64,000 bases of DNA from Penium margaritaceum. Its lineage: Eukaryota > Streptophyta > Zygnematophyceae > Desmidiales > Peniaceae. Of this stretch, positions 46,065-59,938 are shown one piece after another (position 1 is the stretch's first letter; every line of letters starts with the position of its first letter). The position numbers and the translations under genes are program-made. The notes under the pieces are model-generated. The model was not told the origin of the DNA. It ran no database searches and worked only from the letters and a program-made list of their open reading frames with translations. The DNA lies in assembly GCA_023375785.1 (NCBI GenBank), contig SZWC01000574.1:288156-352155 (forward strand), written 5' to 3'.

Positions 46065-48100
46065 TGGTATCAGAGAATGGTGAAAGATCCTCAGCAAATC
46101 ATCCTCGTTCATCTGCTGTTGACATCTTCTGACGCCTGACATGCCTCGCCGAAGCAGACTTCACCAGCAACCACCTCCGCAACAGCGAGAACATCATCTC
46201 CCAGTCACAAATAGTCCTCCTCACCAGCATCCCACGTGAAAACGACATCCATCAGGTGTGTATGGACACAGCTGAGGAACGGTGCTCCTCACGGCAACCA
46301 GCTGTACCCCACCACCGGAAGCAGTACTCGGTCATTACAGCGTGAGCAGTTCCATCCCCCACAGCATCCAGCAGTTATCCACCTCCCCCAGCACCGGACT
46401 CCGTGCTGGCAGCATCACTGAACGGTGTATGGGCACCGTTTGGTACAACTACACCTCACTAAAAAAGTGAAGCAGCATTCTCAGCTTCCGCACTTCGAGC
46501 AACAGCATCCCCTTGCACAACAGTAGCAACACTTCATCATCAGCGATCTCCTCCGAGCTCCATCTTGTCTTTGTCTTGGTAACCAATCTAACAAACGCCT
46601 CGCCTCAACAAAGCCTCCAACGACCTCACCAGCTATCAGATCTGCTCTACTACATCCACGACAGCGGAAGATCATCACCTCTTTCTCCAAAGTCAGAATG
46701 AGCACGACTGTCCACCTATCTCATGGATGGCGTCCGCTAGACTGTTTTTCTCGAGTCAACAAGATTGTGCTGCAAGGACTCCGCCATATTGTCTCATGAG
46801 CTACTACACTGGTCAGTTTCACCTTCGGACTCCATGCTGAGACACTGTTCCTACCTCATCCCTGATCCCAAAACACAACATCCACCATACCGCAGCAGCA
46901 ACGTCTTCACTTCGTCGACCAAGGCATCATTGCCAGTTTAACCAGTCTTCACTTTGCACCTCTCTCTGGACAGAGCATCAGTCCTACTCCTCTCTGTCTA
47001 TGTGCACGCTGCTCCACCCTCTCCACGTGGCATCAGAACTCTCAAGTGACATCAGGTACCGGAATTCACCAAGGCCTGGCCACTCTTCCCATCAACCTCC
47101 CGTTCATCAAAAGCATTGCTGCTCTTCTCCATGACCTCACCCTCCTTTGCCTTTGGGTTTCTTGTGCCTTGGGTCTGTTTACCTCCACTTTCCTTCTTCA
47201 TGCACTGTATCTTGCTTCTTTCCTACCTGCTGTCTTCCATGCCATCACCAGCACAATTGAAACCATCATTGAGCACTGCCTGAGCACCCTTCCAGCTCAT
47301 TTTGCACTCAATACTCTCTAACCTTGGTTCTCACATGATGCAACCTCCTTCAGCTTCCTGGATCTACCAAGAAACAACCCGTCTCCCATCACCACTTCCA
47401 ACCACACACAAGCACAAGCAACCTCTCACAATCATGAGTCACACTCCAAGTACGCGCATCTCAGACACACCAAGCTATCACCACATGCCATCACATGCTC
47501 GTCTCTGTCCAGCTCTTGCACCAACCTCCCATCTCAGCCTCCAACCTGCATCTCCTCTCAGCGCCGCATGCATACCACCACAAGCAACCACGATGCCGCT
47601 TCATCCCTGACGCCTTCCCTGACCTTGGTGTCCCAGTTTTCTCTTCTCTCACCTGTCCTGCACACTTCCTTTCTCTCAGAGGACTCTCGTCGCAGTAACA
47701 CCTTGTTCAATACACTCCTTGTCATGCATCTTCATTCCAGATCTCCATATCTTCTTTCATTTCCGTTTGTGTCATATTTCCTTGCTAACCTCCCCTCTCA
47801 GTCCCCAGTGGACTGCTTCTTACTACCCCAATGCCTCTGAGATTCTTCACCCCAAGACTCGTATAGACTCTCACTTCACAGTCTTCCAATTTCACAAGTC
47901 ATATCATTATCGTGTGACTCATTTCCCCCGTCTCTTGCACTCCAGCATCACTACAATGTGTCACCGTCACCCTCAGTCGAAGGCACTGTCCAAACTCCCA
48001 TCATCATCCCAGCATACTCTCCACCACTCCTTGGTCTTCCTTTTTGGTCCCACTGCTTCACTCCTCCTCATGTTGATCACATTGTGACATTCCGGGGGAC
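46065..48100 (+). other. Internal region of copy B
   Basis: A C/T-rich, stop-rich region. Its largest frames (about 60-120 codons) show no known motif and no conserved domain order. It supplies the sequence missing from the gap in copy A. Confidence 0.85.
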
Positions 48101-49219
48101 TGTTGGAAATAATTCTCAATGTCACTGGGCATCCTCATGGTCCTTGTTGTCAAACATCCCACACGGCCACAATGTCCAATTGCCCCTTCCGAGGAAATTC
48201 CAGAGAACCTGGTTCACGTCCGCCTGGTGCATCCCAGCAACCGTGGGAGGCTCAACAGCCTGGTTTGGCAACGGCCAGATGAGCTTCGCTGTCCCTGCCT
48301 CTAGTGATTGCGCCCTTATTGGACAATCCATCCAAACCGTCCGATGTGACTGGAGACCGACGGTGAAACCCGCCGCTCCCGCCAACGAAGCGAAACAACC
48401 GCAGTCCGGTCCCCGCGTACCGACAATAGAACGGGACTGGCGGGTCCATCTCGGAGTGGCGCCACAAGATCCAGGAACACCAAAGGCATCACCAGCTGCC
48501 AAAGCAGAAGCACGTCTGCGGCTTTTGCTCTCGCATCGCCCACCATAGCCAAAGGACTCCTATCTAGGACAAGCACTAGGACTACTTTAAACGTTCTTGT
48601 AGTTGCATGCAATAAGTTAACCCTTGTGGTTCAATCAGGTCTCCGTGCCTTTCTTGCCTCCATCAGTCAATGCTTCTGTTCATGCCCGCCCTTGTGGCTG
48701 CAGCGTCCTCTACATTCATTATCGCACGTGCCCGCCTTCCAGCTGCGGCACACTTGCTCCATTCGTCAGTGTGGTGAGCCCGGGTTTCCTGACTCTGCAG
48801 CCTCACACTCTCCTACGTTCCGCTCCGCTTGTTCGTCTCCACTCACTCGCGGCCCACACATGGTTGCTGTGGCTTGCCCCGCTGGATTGCCCGCGTCATA
48901 GTGCCATGGTCCTATCTTACTCAATCATCATCGGCCCGCCTTCACTACGCTGCGGCCCCTACCTCCTTCATCGCGCACGCACCTTCGGTGTTGCGCCCAC
49001 GCCAAGTACTGACAATGTTCTACCAACCGTGTTTCCTGAATTCCATCTCTTATGTCAACTTCATCATGCTGACCCGAGTGTTGCTACGGCACAGTCTAGG
49101 ACGTAGCCCGCGCTTTGGCGCTGCGGCTCACCCCACCAGCTTGCCCGCACCTCAGGAACGCACCAGACTCTATCCTCTAGTTCATCAGTGAGAATGTGGC
49201 CTCCTCTAAAATACGGACA
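48101..49219 (+). repeat. 3' LTR of copy B
   Basis: Full-length, starts TGTTGGAAATAATTC and ends AAATACGGACA. It contains the 160-codon frame at 48624-49106. The TATA position reads CTTTAAACG here, so the promoter box is weaker than in the 5' LTR. Confidence 0.93.
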
Positions 49220-52200
49220 GCTTATACGTGCAACGTCATGCATAGTACACGTGCATTGTAGTTGGGCACTCTGACCGTGGCTGACTCGTGTTACAGTTCG
49301 TATAAGTTAAAGTCATGTGGATACGTTTGTGGTCATGGTCAGTGGCACATGCAAACTTTGTCAAGGCATCGCGCACAATAGCAAAACTGAGCCACCAGTG
49401 TTTTACCTTGTTTATGCCTACAAGTTTATGCCTAGCACACGTGCACTGTGATTGGGCACTCTGACTGTGGCTGACTCGTGTCATGATTCGTATACGTTTA
49501 AGGTACTTGGATAAATTTGTGGTCATGGTCAGTTGCACATGCCAACTTTTTCAAGGGATTACGCACAATAGCCACATCGAGCCACCAGTATTCTACCTTG
49601 TTTGTTCCTGCAAGATCATGCATAGTACATGTGCACTGTGATTGGGCACTCTGACCGTGGCTGACTCATGTTACAAATCCTAGAAGTTAAAATCACTTGG
49701 ACAAATCTGTGATCATGGTCAGTGGCACATGCCAACTTTGTCAAGGCATTATCCACAATAGCCACACCGAGCCACCAGTATTCTACCTTGTTTATACCTG
49801 CAAGGACATGCCTAGTACACGTGCACTGTGATTGGGCACTCTGAACGTGGCTGACTCGTGTCATGATTCATAGCTGTTTAAGGTACTTGGGTAAATTTGT
49901 GGTCATGGTCAGTGGCACAGGCCAACTTGTCAAGGCATTGCACACAATAGCCGTGCCAGGTGACCAGTTTGTGTACCTTGTTCACACCAGCAAGGTCACG
50001 CATAGAACATGTGCACTGTGAGTGTTAACTCTGACCGTGGCTGACTCGTGTTACGATTCGTAGAAGTTAAAGTCACTCGGATACGTTTGTGGTCATGGTC
50101 AGTGGCACATGCCAACTTTGTCAATGCATCACACACAAAAGCCGCACCGAGCCACCAATGCTTAACCTTGTTTATACCTGCAAGTTTATGCCTAGCACAC
50201 GTGCACTGTGATTTGGGTACTCTGACCGTGGCTGATTCATGTGATGATTCATATAAGTTAAAGTCACTTGGTTATCTTTGTGGTCATGGTTAGTTACACA
50301 GGCCAACATTGTAAAGGTATTGCACACAAAAGCTACACCGAGCCACCAGTATTCTACCTTGTTTGTTCCTGCAAGATCATGCATAGTACATGTGCACTGT
50401 GATTGGGCACTCTGACCGTGGCTAACTTGTGTTACAATTGGTAGAAGTTAAAGTCACTCGGATAAACTTGTGGTCATGGTCAGTGGCACATACCAACTTT
50501 GTCAAGGCTTTGCACACAATAGCCACACCATGCCACCGATCTTTTACCTTGTTTAAACCTGCAAGGTTATGCATATTACAGGTGCACTGTGATTGGGCAC
50601 TCTGACCGTGGCTGACTCATGTGATGATTCATAGAAGTTAAAGTCACTTGGTTAACTTTGTTGTTACGGTCAGTTGCACAGGCCAACTTTGTCAAGGCAT
50701 TGCGCACAATAGCAACACCAAGCCACCGGGTTTTTACCTTGTTTATACCTGCAAGGTCATGCATAGTACACGTGCACTGTAAGTGGGCACTCTGACCAGG
50801 GCTGACTCATGTTACAATTAGTAGAAGTTAAAGTCACGTGGATAACTTTGTGGTAATGGTCAGTGGCACATGCCAACTTTGTCAAGGCATCGCGCACAAT
50901 AGCCGCACTGAGCCACCACTGTTTTACCTTGTTTATACCTGCAAGCTTATGCCTACCACAAGTTCAATATGATTGGGTACTCTAACCATGGCTGACTCGC
51001 GTGATGATTCATAGACATTTAAGGTACTTGGATAGACTTGTGGTCATGGTCAGTTGCACATGCCAAAATTGTCAGGGCAAAGCGCACAATAGCCACACCA
51101 CGCCACCGGTTTGTTTACCTTGTTTATACCTGCAAGGTCATGCATATGAGATGTGCACTATGATTGGGCACTCTGACCGTGGCTGACTCATGTTACGATG
51201 CGTATAAGTTAAAGTCACTTGCTATTCTTTGTGGTCATGGTCAGTGGCACATGCCAACTTTGTCAAGGCATTGCGCACAATAGCCAGACCAAGCCACCAA
51301 TTTCTTACCTTGTTTATATCTGCAAGGTCATGCGTAGTACGCGTGTCCTGCGATTGGGTACTCTGACTGTAGCAGAATAATGTGATGATTCATTGAAGTT
51401 GAAGTCACTAGGTAAAGTTTGTGGTCATGGTCAGTGGGACATGCCGACTTTGTCAAGGTATTACGCACAATAGCCACACTGAGGCACCGGGTTTTTACCT
51501 TATTTATACCTGAGAGGTCATGCATAGTACATGTGCACTGTAAGTGGGCACTCTGACCGTGGCTGACTCGTGTTACAATTCGCAGAACTGAAAGTCACTT
51601 GGTACATTTTGTGGTCATGGTTAGTGGCACATGCCAACTTTGTCAAGGCATTGTGCACAATAGCCACACCAAGCCACCAGTATTCTACCTTGTTTATACC
51701 TGCAAGGTCATGCATAGTACATGTACACTGTGATTGAGCGCTCTGACCGTGGCTGACTTGTGCTCCAATTTGTCGAAGTTATAAGTACTTGGTTATTTTT
51801 GTGGTCATGGTCAGTTGCACATGCCAACGTTGTCAAGGCATTGCACACAATAGCAACACCAAGAAGCCGGTTTTTTACCTTGTATATACCTGCAAGGTCC
51901 TCCATAGTACATGTGCACTGTGATTGGACACTCTGACTGCGGGTAACTCGTGTTACGATGCGTAGAAGTTAAAGTCACCTGGTTAACTTTGTGGTCATGG
52001 TCAGTGGCACATGCCAACTTTGTCAAGACATTGTACACAATAGCCACAGCGAGCCACCAATATTCTACCTTGCTCATACCTGCAAGGTCATGCACAGTAC
52101 ATGTGCACTGTGATTGGGCACTCTGACGGTGGCTGACTTGTGCCACAATTTGTACAAGTTAAAGTCACTTTGATGAAATTGTGGTCATGATCAGTGGCAC

Positions 52201-52979
52201 ATGTCAATTTTGTCAAGGCATTGCGCATGATAGCCGCACTGAGCCACCAGTGTTGTACCTTGCTTAAACCTGCAAGTTTATGCCTAGCACACGTGCACTG
52301 TGAATTGACACTCTGATCGTGGCTGAATCGTGTTATGATTCGTAGAAGTTAAAGTCACTTGGTAAACTTTGTGGTCATGGTCAGTGGCACATGACAACTT
52401 TGTCAAAGCATTGCGCACAATAGCCACACCAAGCCACCGGTTTTTTACCTTGTTTATACCTGCAAGGTCATGCATAGTAGATGTGTACTGTGACTGGGCA
52501 CTTTGACAGTGGCTGACTCATGTGATGATTCATAAAAGTTAAAGTAACTTGGTGAACTTTGTGGTCATGGTCAGTTGTACAGGTAAATTTTGTCAAGGAA
52601 TTGCGCACAATAGCCACACCAAGCCACCAGGTTCTTACCTTGGTCATATCAGCAAGGGCATACGTAGTACATGTGCACTGTGATCGGGCCCTCTGACTGT
52701 GGCTGACTCGTGTTACAATTCGTAGAAGTTAAAGTCACGTGGATAAGTTTGTGGTCATGGTCAGTGGCACACCCCAACTTTGTCAAGGCATTGCGCACAA
52801 TAGCCACACTGAGCCACCAGTGTTTTACCGTTTTATACCTGCAGGTGTATGCCCATCAAACGTGCACTGTGATTGGACACTCTGACCGTGGCTGACTCAT
52901 GTCATGACTCATAGACGTTTAAGGTAATTGGATACATTTGTGGTCATGGTCAGTTGCACATGCCAACTTTGTCCAACTA
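49220..52979 (+). repeat. 190-bp satellite, forward, second subfamily (end of copy B and beyond)
   Basis: The first 1.3 kb matches 37696-38995. The remainder is unique to this side but keeps the GTGCACTGTGATTGGGC subfamily markers. It ends at CCAACTTTGTCC, where the orientation flips. Confidence 0.95.
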
Positions 52980-55233
52980 ATCATGATCTAGCAGGTAGAA
53001 ACAAGGTAGAATACTGGTGGCTCGGTGTGGCTATTCTGTGCTATGCCTCGACAAAGTTTGCATGTGCCACTGACCATGACAACAAAGTTTACCAAGTACC
53101 TTAAACGGCTATGAATCATAACACGAGTCAGCCATGGTCAGAGTGTCCAATCACAGCGCAGATATTCTGGGCATGACCTTGCAGGAACAAACAACGTCGA
53201 ATAAATGGTAGATTGGTGTGGATATTGTGCGTGATGCCTTGACAAAGTTGGCATGTGCCACTGACCATGACCACAAAGTTCACCAAGTGACTTTAACTTC
53301 TACGAATCGTAACACGAGTCAGCCACGGTCAGAGTGCCCAATCACATTTCATATGTACTGGGCATGACCTTGCAAGTATAAACAAGGTAAACACCGGTGG
53401 CCTGGCACGGCTGCTGTGCGCAATGCCCCGACAAAGTTGGCCTGTGCCACTGACCATGACCACAAAGTTTACCAAGTGACTTAAACGGCTATGAAGGCAT
53501 CCAAGTTAGCCACGGTCAGAGTGTCCAATCACAGTGCAGGTAAAGTGGGCATGACCTTGCAGGTATAAACAAGGTAGAATACTGGTAGCTCGGTGTGGCT
53601 ATTGTGTGCAATGCTTTGACAAAGTTGGCATGTGCCACTGACCATGACCACAAATGTATCCAAGTGACTTTTACTTCTATTGATCATAACACGTGTCCGC
53701 CACGGTCAGAGTGTCCAATCACAGTGCAGATGTACTAGGCATGATCTTGCATGTATAAACAAGGTAGAATAATGGTGGCTCGGTGTGGCTATTGTGCGCA
53801 ATGCCTTGACGGAGCTGGCATGTGCCACTGACCATGACCACAAAGTTAACCAAGTGACTTCAACTTCTACGAATCCTAACACGAGTAAGCCACGGTCAGA
53901 GTGCCCAATCACAGCGTACATCTAATATCCATGACCTTTCAAGTATAAACAAGGTAAAAACCTGGTGGCTTGGCACGGCTATTGTGCGCAATATATTAAC
54001 AAAGTTGGCATGTGCCACTGACCATGACCACAAAGTTTACCAAGTACCTTAAACGGCTTTGAATCATAACACGAGTCAGCCACGGTCTGAGTGTCCAATC
54101 TCAGTGCAGATGTAATGGACATAACCTTACAGGTATGAATAAGGTAGAATACTGGTGGCTCGTTGTGGCTATTGTGCACAATACCTTGACAAAATTGGCA
54201 TGTGCCACTGACCATGACCACAAATGTATCCAAGTGACTTTTACTTCCATGAACCATAACACGAGTCAGCCATGGCCAGAGTGTCCAATCACAGTTCACA
54301 TGTACTAGGCATGACCTTGCAGGTATAAAGAAGGTAGAATACTGGTGGCTTGGCACGGCTATTGTGCGCAATGCCTTGACAAAGTTGGCATGTGCCACTG
54401 ACCATGACCACAAAGATTACCAAGTACCTTAAACGGCTATGAATCATAACACGAGTCAGCCACTGTCAGAGTGTCCAATCACAGCGCACATCTGATATGC
54501 ATGACATTGCAGGTATATTCAAGGTAAAAGCCCTGTGCCTTGGCACGGCTATTGTGCGCAATGCCCTGACAAATTTGGCATGTGCCACTGACCATGACCA
54601 CAACGTTTGCCAAGTACCTTAAACGGCTATGAATCAAAACACGAGTTGGCCATGGTGAGAGTGTCCAATCATAGTGCAGATGTACTAGGCATGATCTTGC
54701 ATGTACAAACAAGGAAGAATAATTGTAGATCGGTGTGGCTATTGTGCGCAATGCCTTGACAAAGTTGGCATGTGCCACAGACCATGACCACAAAGTTTAC
54801 CAAGTGACTTAAACGGCTATGAATCATAACACGAGTCAGCCACAGTCAGAGTGTCCAATCACAGTGCAGATATACTGGGCACGACGTTACAGGTATAAAC
54901 AAGGTAGAATACTGGTGGCTCGGTATGGCTATAGTGCGCAATGCCTTGACAAAGTTGGCATGTGCCACTGACCATTACCACAAATGTATCCAAGTGAACT
55001 TTACTTCTATTGATCATAACACAAGTCAGCCATGGTCAAAGTGTCCAATCTCAGTGCAGATGTAATAGGCATGATCTTGTACGTGCAAACAAGGTAGAAT
55101 TATGGTGGCTCGGCGTGGCTATTGTGCGCAATGCCTTGACAAACTTGGCATGTGCCACTGACCATGACCACAAATGTATCCAAGTGAGTTTTACTTCTAT
55201 TGTTCATAACACGAGTCAGCCACGGTCAGAGTG
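52980..55233 (-). repeat. 190-bp satellite, inverted block, A-B-C type
   Basis: About twelve monomers in reverse complement (GTTGGCATGTGCCACTGACC, CTTCTATTGATCATAACACG, CCTTAAACGGCTATGAATCA). The A-B-C types return here, unlike the flanking forward block on the left. The right junction with forward satellite is a near-perfect fold-back. Confidence 0.95.
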
Positions 55234-58200
55234 ATTGGAAACCCTTAACGTGGCTGATTCGTGTACTGATTCGTAGAAGTTAAAGTCACTTGGTAAACGT
55301 TTTGGTCATGGTCAGTGGCACATGCCAACTTTGTCAAGGAATTGCGTACAATAGCCACCCCAAGCCACCAGTATTCTACCTTGTTTGCACGTGCAAGATC
55401 ATGCCTAGTACATCTGCAATGTTATGGTCAATAGAAGCAAAAGTCACTTGGATAAATATGTGGTCATGGTCAGTGGCACATGCCAACTTTGTCAGGGTAT
55501 TACGCACAACAGCCACAACGAGCCACCAATATTCTACATTGTTTATACCTGCAAGGTCATACCCAGTATATCTGCACTGTCATTGGACACTCTGACCGCG
55601 GCTGACTCAAGTTATGATTCGTACAAGTTAAAGTCGCTTGGTAAACGTTCTGGTCATGGTCAGTGGCACATGTCAACGTTGTCAAGGCATTACGCACAAT
55701 AGCCACACAGAGACACCAGTATTGTACCTTTTTTGGACCTGCAAGATCATGCCTAGTATATCTACACTGTGATTGGACACTCTGACCATGGCTGACTTGT
55801 GTTATGATCAATAGAAGTAAAAGTCACTTGGATACATTTGTGGTCATGGTCAGTGGCACGTGCCAACATTGTCAAGGCATTGAGCGCAATAGCCACACCA
55901 AGACACCAGTATTCTACCTTGTTTGTAGCTGCAAAATCATGCCTAGTACATGTGCACTGTGATTGGACACTCTGACCGTGGCTGACTCGTATTATGATCA
56001 ATAGGAGTAAAAGTCTCTTGGATACATTTGTGTACATGGTCAGTGGCACATGACAGCTTTGTCAGAGCATTGTGCACAATAGCTACACCGAGCCACCAGT
56101 ATTCTACGTTGTTTGCACCTGTAAGATCATGCCTAGTGCATCTGCACTGTGATTGGACACTCTGACCGTGGCTGACTCATGTTATGATCAGTAGAAGTAA
56201 AAGTCACTTGGATACATTTGTGGTCATGGTCAGTGGCACATGCCAACTTTGTCAAGGCATTGCGCACAATAGCCACACTGAGACGCCAGTATTGTACCTT
56301 GTTTGGACATATAAGATCATGCCTAGTATATCTGCACTGTGATAGGAGACTGTGATCGTGGCTGACTCGTGTTATGATCAATAGAAGTAAAAGTCACTTG
56401 GATACATTTGCGGTCATGGTCAGTGGCACGTGCCAACATTGTCAAGGCATTGCGCACAATAGCCACACCGAGACACAAGTATTCTACCTTGTTTGTACCT
56501 GCAAGATCATGCCTGGTAAATATGCACTGTGATTGGACACTCTGACCGTGGCTGACTCGTATTATGGTCAATAGAAGTAAACGTCACGTGGATACACTTG
56601 TGGTCATGGTCAGTGGCACATGCCAACTTTGTCAAGGCATTGTGCACAATAGCCACACCGAGCCACCAGTATTATACTTTGTTTGCACCTGCAAGATCAT
56701 GCCTAGTACATCTGCACTGTGATTGGACACTCTGACCGTGGCTGACTCGAGTTATGATCAATAGACGTAAAAGTCACTTGGATACATTTGTGGTCATGGT
56801 CAGTGGCACATGCTAATTTTGTCAAGGCATTGCGCACAATAGCCATACCGAGCCACTAGTGTTTTACATTGTTTGTACCTGTAAGGTCATGCCCAGTATA
56901 TCTGCACTATGATTTGATACTCTGACCGTGGCTGACGCGTGTTATGATACGTAGAAGTTAAAGTCACCTGGTAAACTTTGTGGTCAGTCAGTGGCACATG
57001 CCAACTTTGTCAAGGCATTGCGCACAATAGCCACAACATGTCACCAGTATTGTACCTTGTTTGTACTGTAAGATAATGCCTAGTACATCTGCCTTGTGAT
57101 TAGACACTCTGATCGTGGCTGACTCGTATTATGATCAATAGAAGTTAAAGTCACTTGGATACATTTGTGGTCATGGTCAGTGGGACATGCCAACTTTTTC
57201 AAGGCATTGTGCACAATAGCCACACCAAGCCACCAGTATTATACCTTGTTTGCACCTGCAATATCATGCCTAGTACATCTGCACTGTGATTGGACACTCT
57301 GACCGTGGCTGACTTGGGTTATGATTCATAGATGTTTAAGGTACTTGGTAAGCTTTGTGGTCATGGTCAGTGGCACATGCCAACTTTGTCAAGGCATTGT
57401 GTACAATAGCCATGCCAAGCCACCAGTTGTTTACCGTGTTTATACCTGCAAGGTCATGCATATTAGATGTGCACTGTGATCGGGTACTCTGACCGTGGCT
57501 GACTCGTGTTATGATTCGTAGAAGCTGAAGTCACTTGGTAAACTTTGTGGCCATGGTCAGTGGCACATGCCAACTTTGTCAAGGCATTGTGCACAATAGC
57601 CACACTGGGCCACCAGTATTGTACCTTGTTCACACCTTCAAGATCATGCCTAGTACATCTGCACTATGATTGGACACTCTGACCATGGCTGACTCGTATT
57701 ATGATCAATCGAAGTATAAGTCACTTGCATACATTTGTGGTCATGGTCAGTGGCGCATGCCACATTTGTGAAGGCATTGTGCACAATAGCCACACCGAGC
57801 CACCAGTATTCTACCTTGTTTGCACCTGCAAGATCATGCCTGGTACATCTACACTGTGATTGGACACTCTGACCGTGGCTGACTCGTGTTATGATTCATA
57901 GCCGTTTAAGGTACTTGATAAACTTTGTGGTCATGGTCAGTGGCACAAGCCAACCATATCAAGGCATTGCACGCAATAGCCACACCGAGCCACCAGTATT
58001 GTACCTTGTTTGCACCTGCAAGTTAATGCCTAGTAAATATGCACTGTTATTGGACACTCTGACCGTGGCTTACTTATGTTGTGATCAATAGAAGTAAAAG
58101 TCAGATCGATACATTTGTGGTCATGGTTAGTGGCACATGCCAACTTTGTCAAGGCATTACGCACAATAGCCACACCAAGCCATCAATATTCTACCTTGTT

Positions 58201-59902
58201 TGTACCTGCAAGATCATGCCTAGTACATATGCACTGTGATTGGACACTCTGACTGTGGCTGACTCGTGTTATGATCAATAGAAGTAAAAGTGAGTTGGAT
58301 ACATTTTGTGGTCATGGTCAGTGGCACATGCGAACGTTTTCAAGGCATTGTGCAGAATAGCCACACTGTGCCACGAGTATTCTACCTTCTTTGCACTTGC
58401 AAGATCATGCCTAGTACATGTGCACTGTTATTGGACACTCTGACCGTGGCTGACTTGTGTTATGACTCATAAACGTTTAAGGTACTTGGTAAACTTTGTG
58501 GTCATGGTCAGTGACACATGCCATCTTTGTCAAGGCATTGCGTACAATAGCCGTGCCAAGCCACCGGGTTTTTCCCTTGTTTACACCAGCAAGGTCATGC
58601 ATGTTAGATGTGTACTGCGATTGGGTACTCTGACCGTGGCTGACTCGTGCTATGATTTGTAGAAGGTAAAGTCACTTGGTAAACTTTGTGGTCATGGTCT
58701 GTGGCACATGCCAACTTTTGCAAGGCATTGCGCACAATAGCCACACCTAGCCACCAGTAGTCTACCTTGTTTGAACCTGCAAGATCATGCCTAGTACATC
58801 TGCACTGTTATTGGACACTCTTACCGTGGCTGACTCGTGTTATGATCACTATAAGTAAAAGTCACTTGGATATATTTGTGGTCATGGTCAGTGGCACATG
58901 CCAGTTTTGTCAAGGCATTGTGCAGAATAGGTACACCAAGTCACCAGTATTCTACATTTTTTATACCTGAAAGGTCATGCCCATTATATCTGCACTGTGA
59001 CTGGACACTCTGACCGTGGCTGACTTGTGTTATGATTCATAGCCGTTTCAGGTACTTGGTAAATGTTTCGGTCATGGTCAGTGGCACATGCCAACTTTGT
59101 CAAGGCATTGTGCACAATACCCGTGCCAAACCACCGATTGTTACCCTGTTTATACATGCAAGGTCATGCATATTAGGTGTGCACTGTGATTGGGTACTCT
59201 GACCATGGCTGACTCGTGTTATGATTCGTAGAAGTTAAAGTCACTTGGTAAACTTTGTGGTCATGTTCAGAGGCACATGCCAACTTTGTCAACGCATTGC
59301 GCACAATAGCCACACCGAGCCACCAGTATTCTGCCTTTTTTGCACCCGCACGATCATGCCTAGTACATCTGCACTGTGATTGGACACTCTGACCGTGGCT
59401 GACTAGTGTTTTGAACAATAGAAGTAAAAGTCTCTTGGATACATTTGTGGTCATGGTCAGTGGAACATGCCAACTTTGTCAAGGCATTGCGCACAATAGC
59501 CACACCGAGCCACTAGTTTTCTACCTTATTTATACTTGCAAGGTCATGCATAGTATATATGCCCTCTGATTGGACACTCTGACCGTGGCTGACTCGTGTT
59601 ATGATTCATAGCTGTTTAAGGTACTTGGTAAGCTTTGTGGTCATGATCAGTGGCACATGCCAACATTGTCAAGGCATTGCGCACAATAGCCGTGCCAAGA
59701 CACCGGGTTACCTTGTTTATACCTGCAAGGACATGCATATTAGATGTGCACTGTGATTGGGCACTCTGACCGTTGCTGACTCGTGTTATGATTCGTAGAA
59801 GTTAAGATCACTTTGTGAACTTTGTGGTCATGGTCAGTGGCACATGCCAACTTTGTCAAGGCATTGCGCACAATAGCCACACCGAGCCACCATTATTATG
59901 CA

Positions 59903-59938
59903 AGATGTACTAGGCATGAGATCATGCCTAGTACATCT
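59903..59938. repeat. 17-bp perfect palindrome (micro-inversion) in the satellite
   Basis: AGATGTACTAGGCATGA (59903-59919) and its exact reverse complement (59922-59938) are separated by two bases. The right arm is normal satellite and the left arm is an inverted extra copy. Confidence 0.95.

Larger units (their letters stand above)
44946..49219 (+). mobile_element. Non-autonomous LTR element with 1.1-kb LTRs, copy B (complete, 4,274 bp)
   Basis: Both LTRs are 1,119 bp (44946-46064 and 48101-49219). The interior is 2,036 bp, starts with TGGTATCAGAG (46065-46075) and ends with a purine tract CGGGGGAC. Flanks are GTATA (44941-44945) and GCTTA (49220-49224), identical to copy A. The interior has no recognisable gag, protease, integrase or polymerase. 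Confidence 0.93.
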
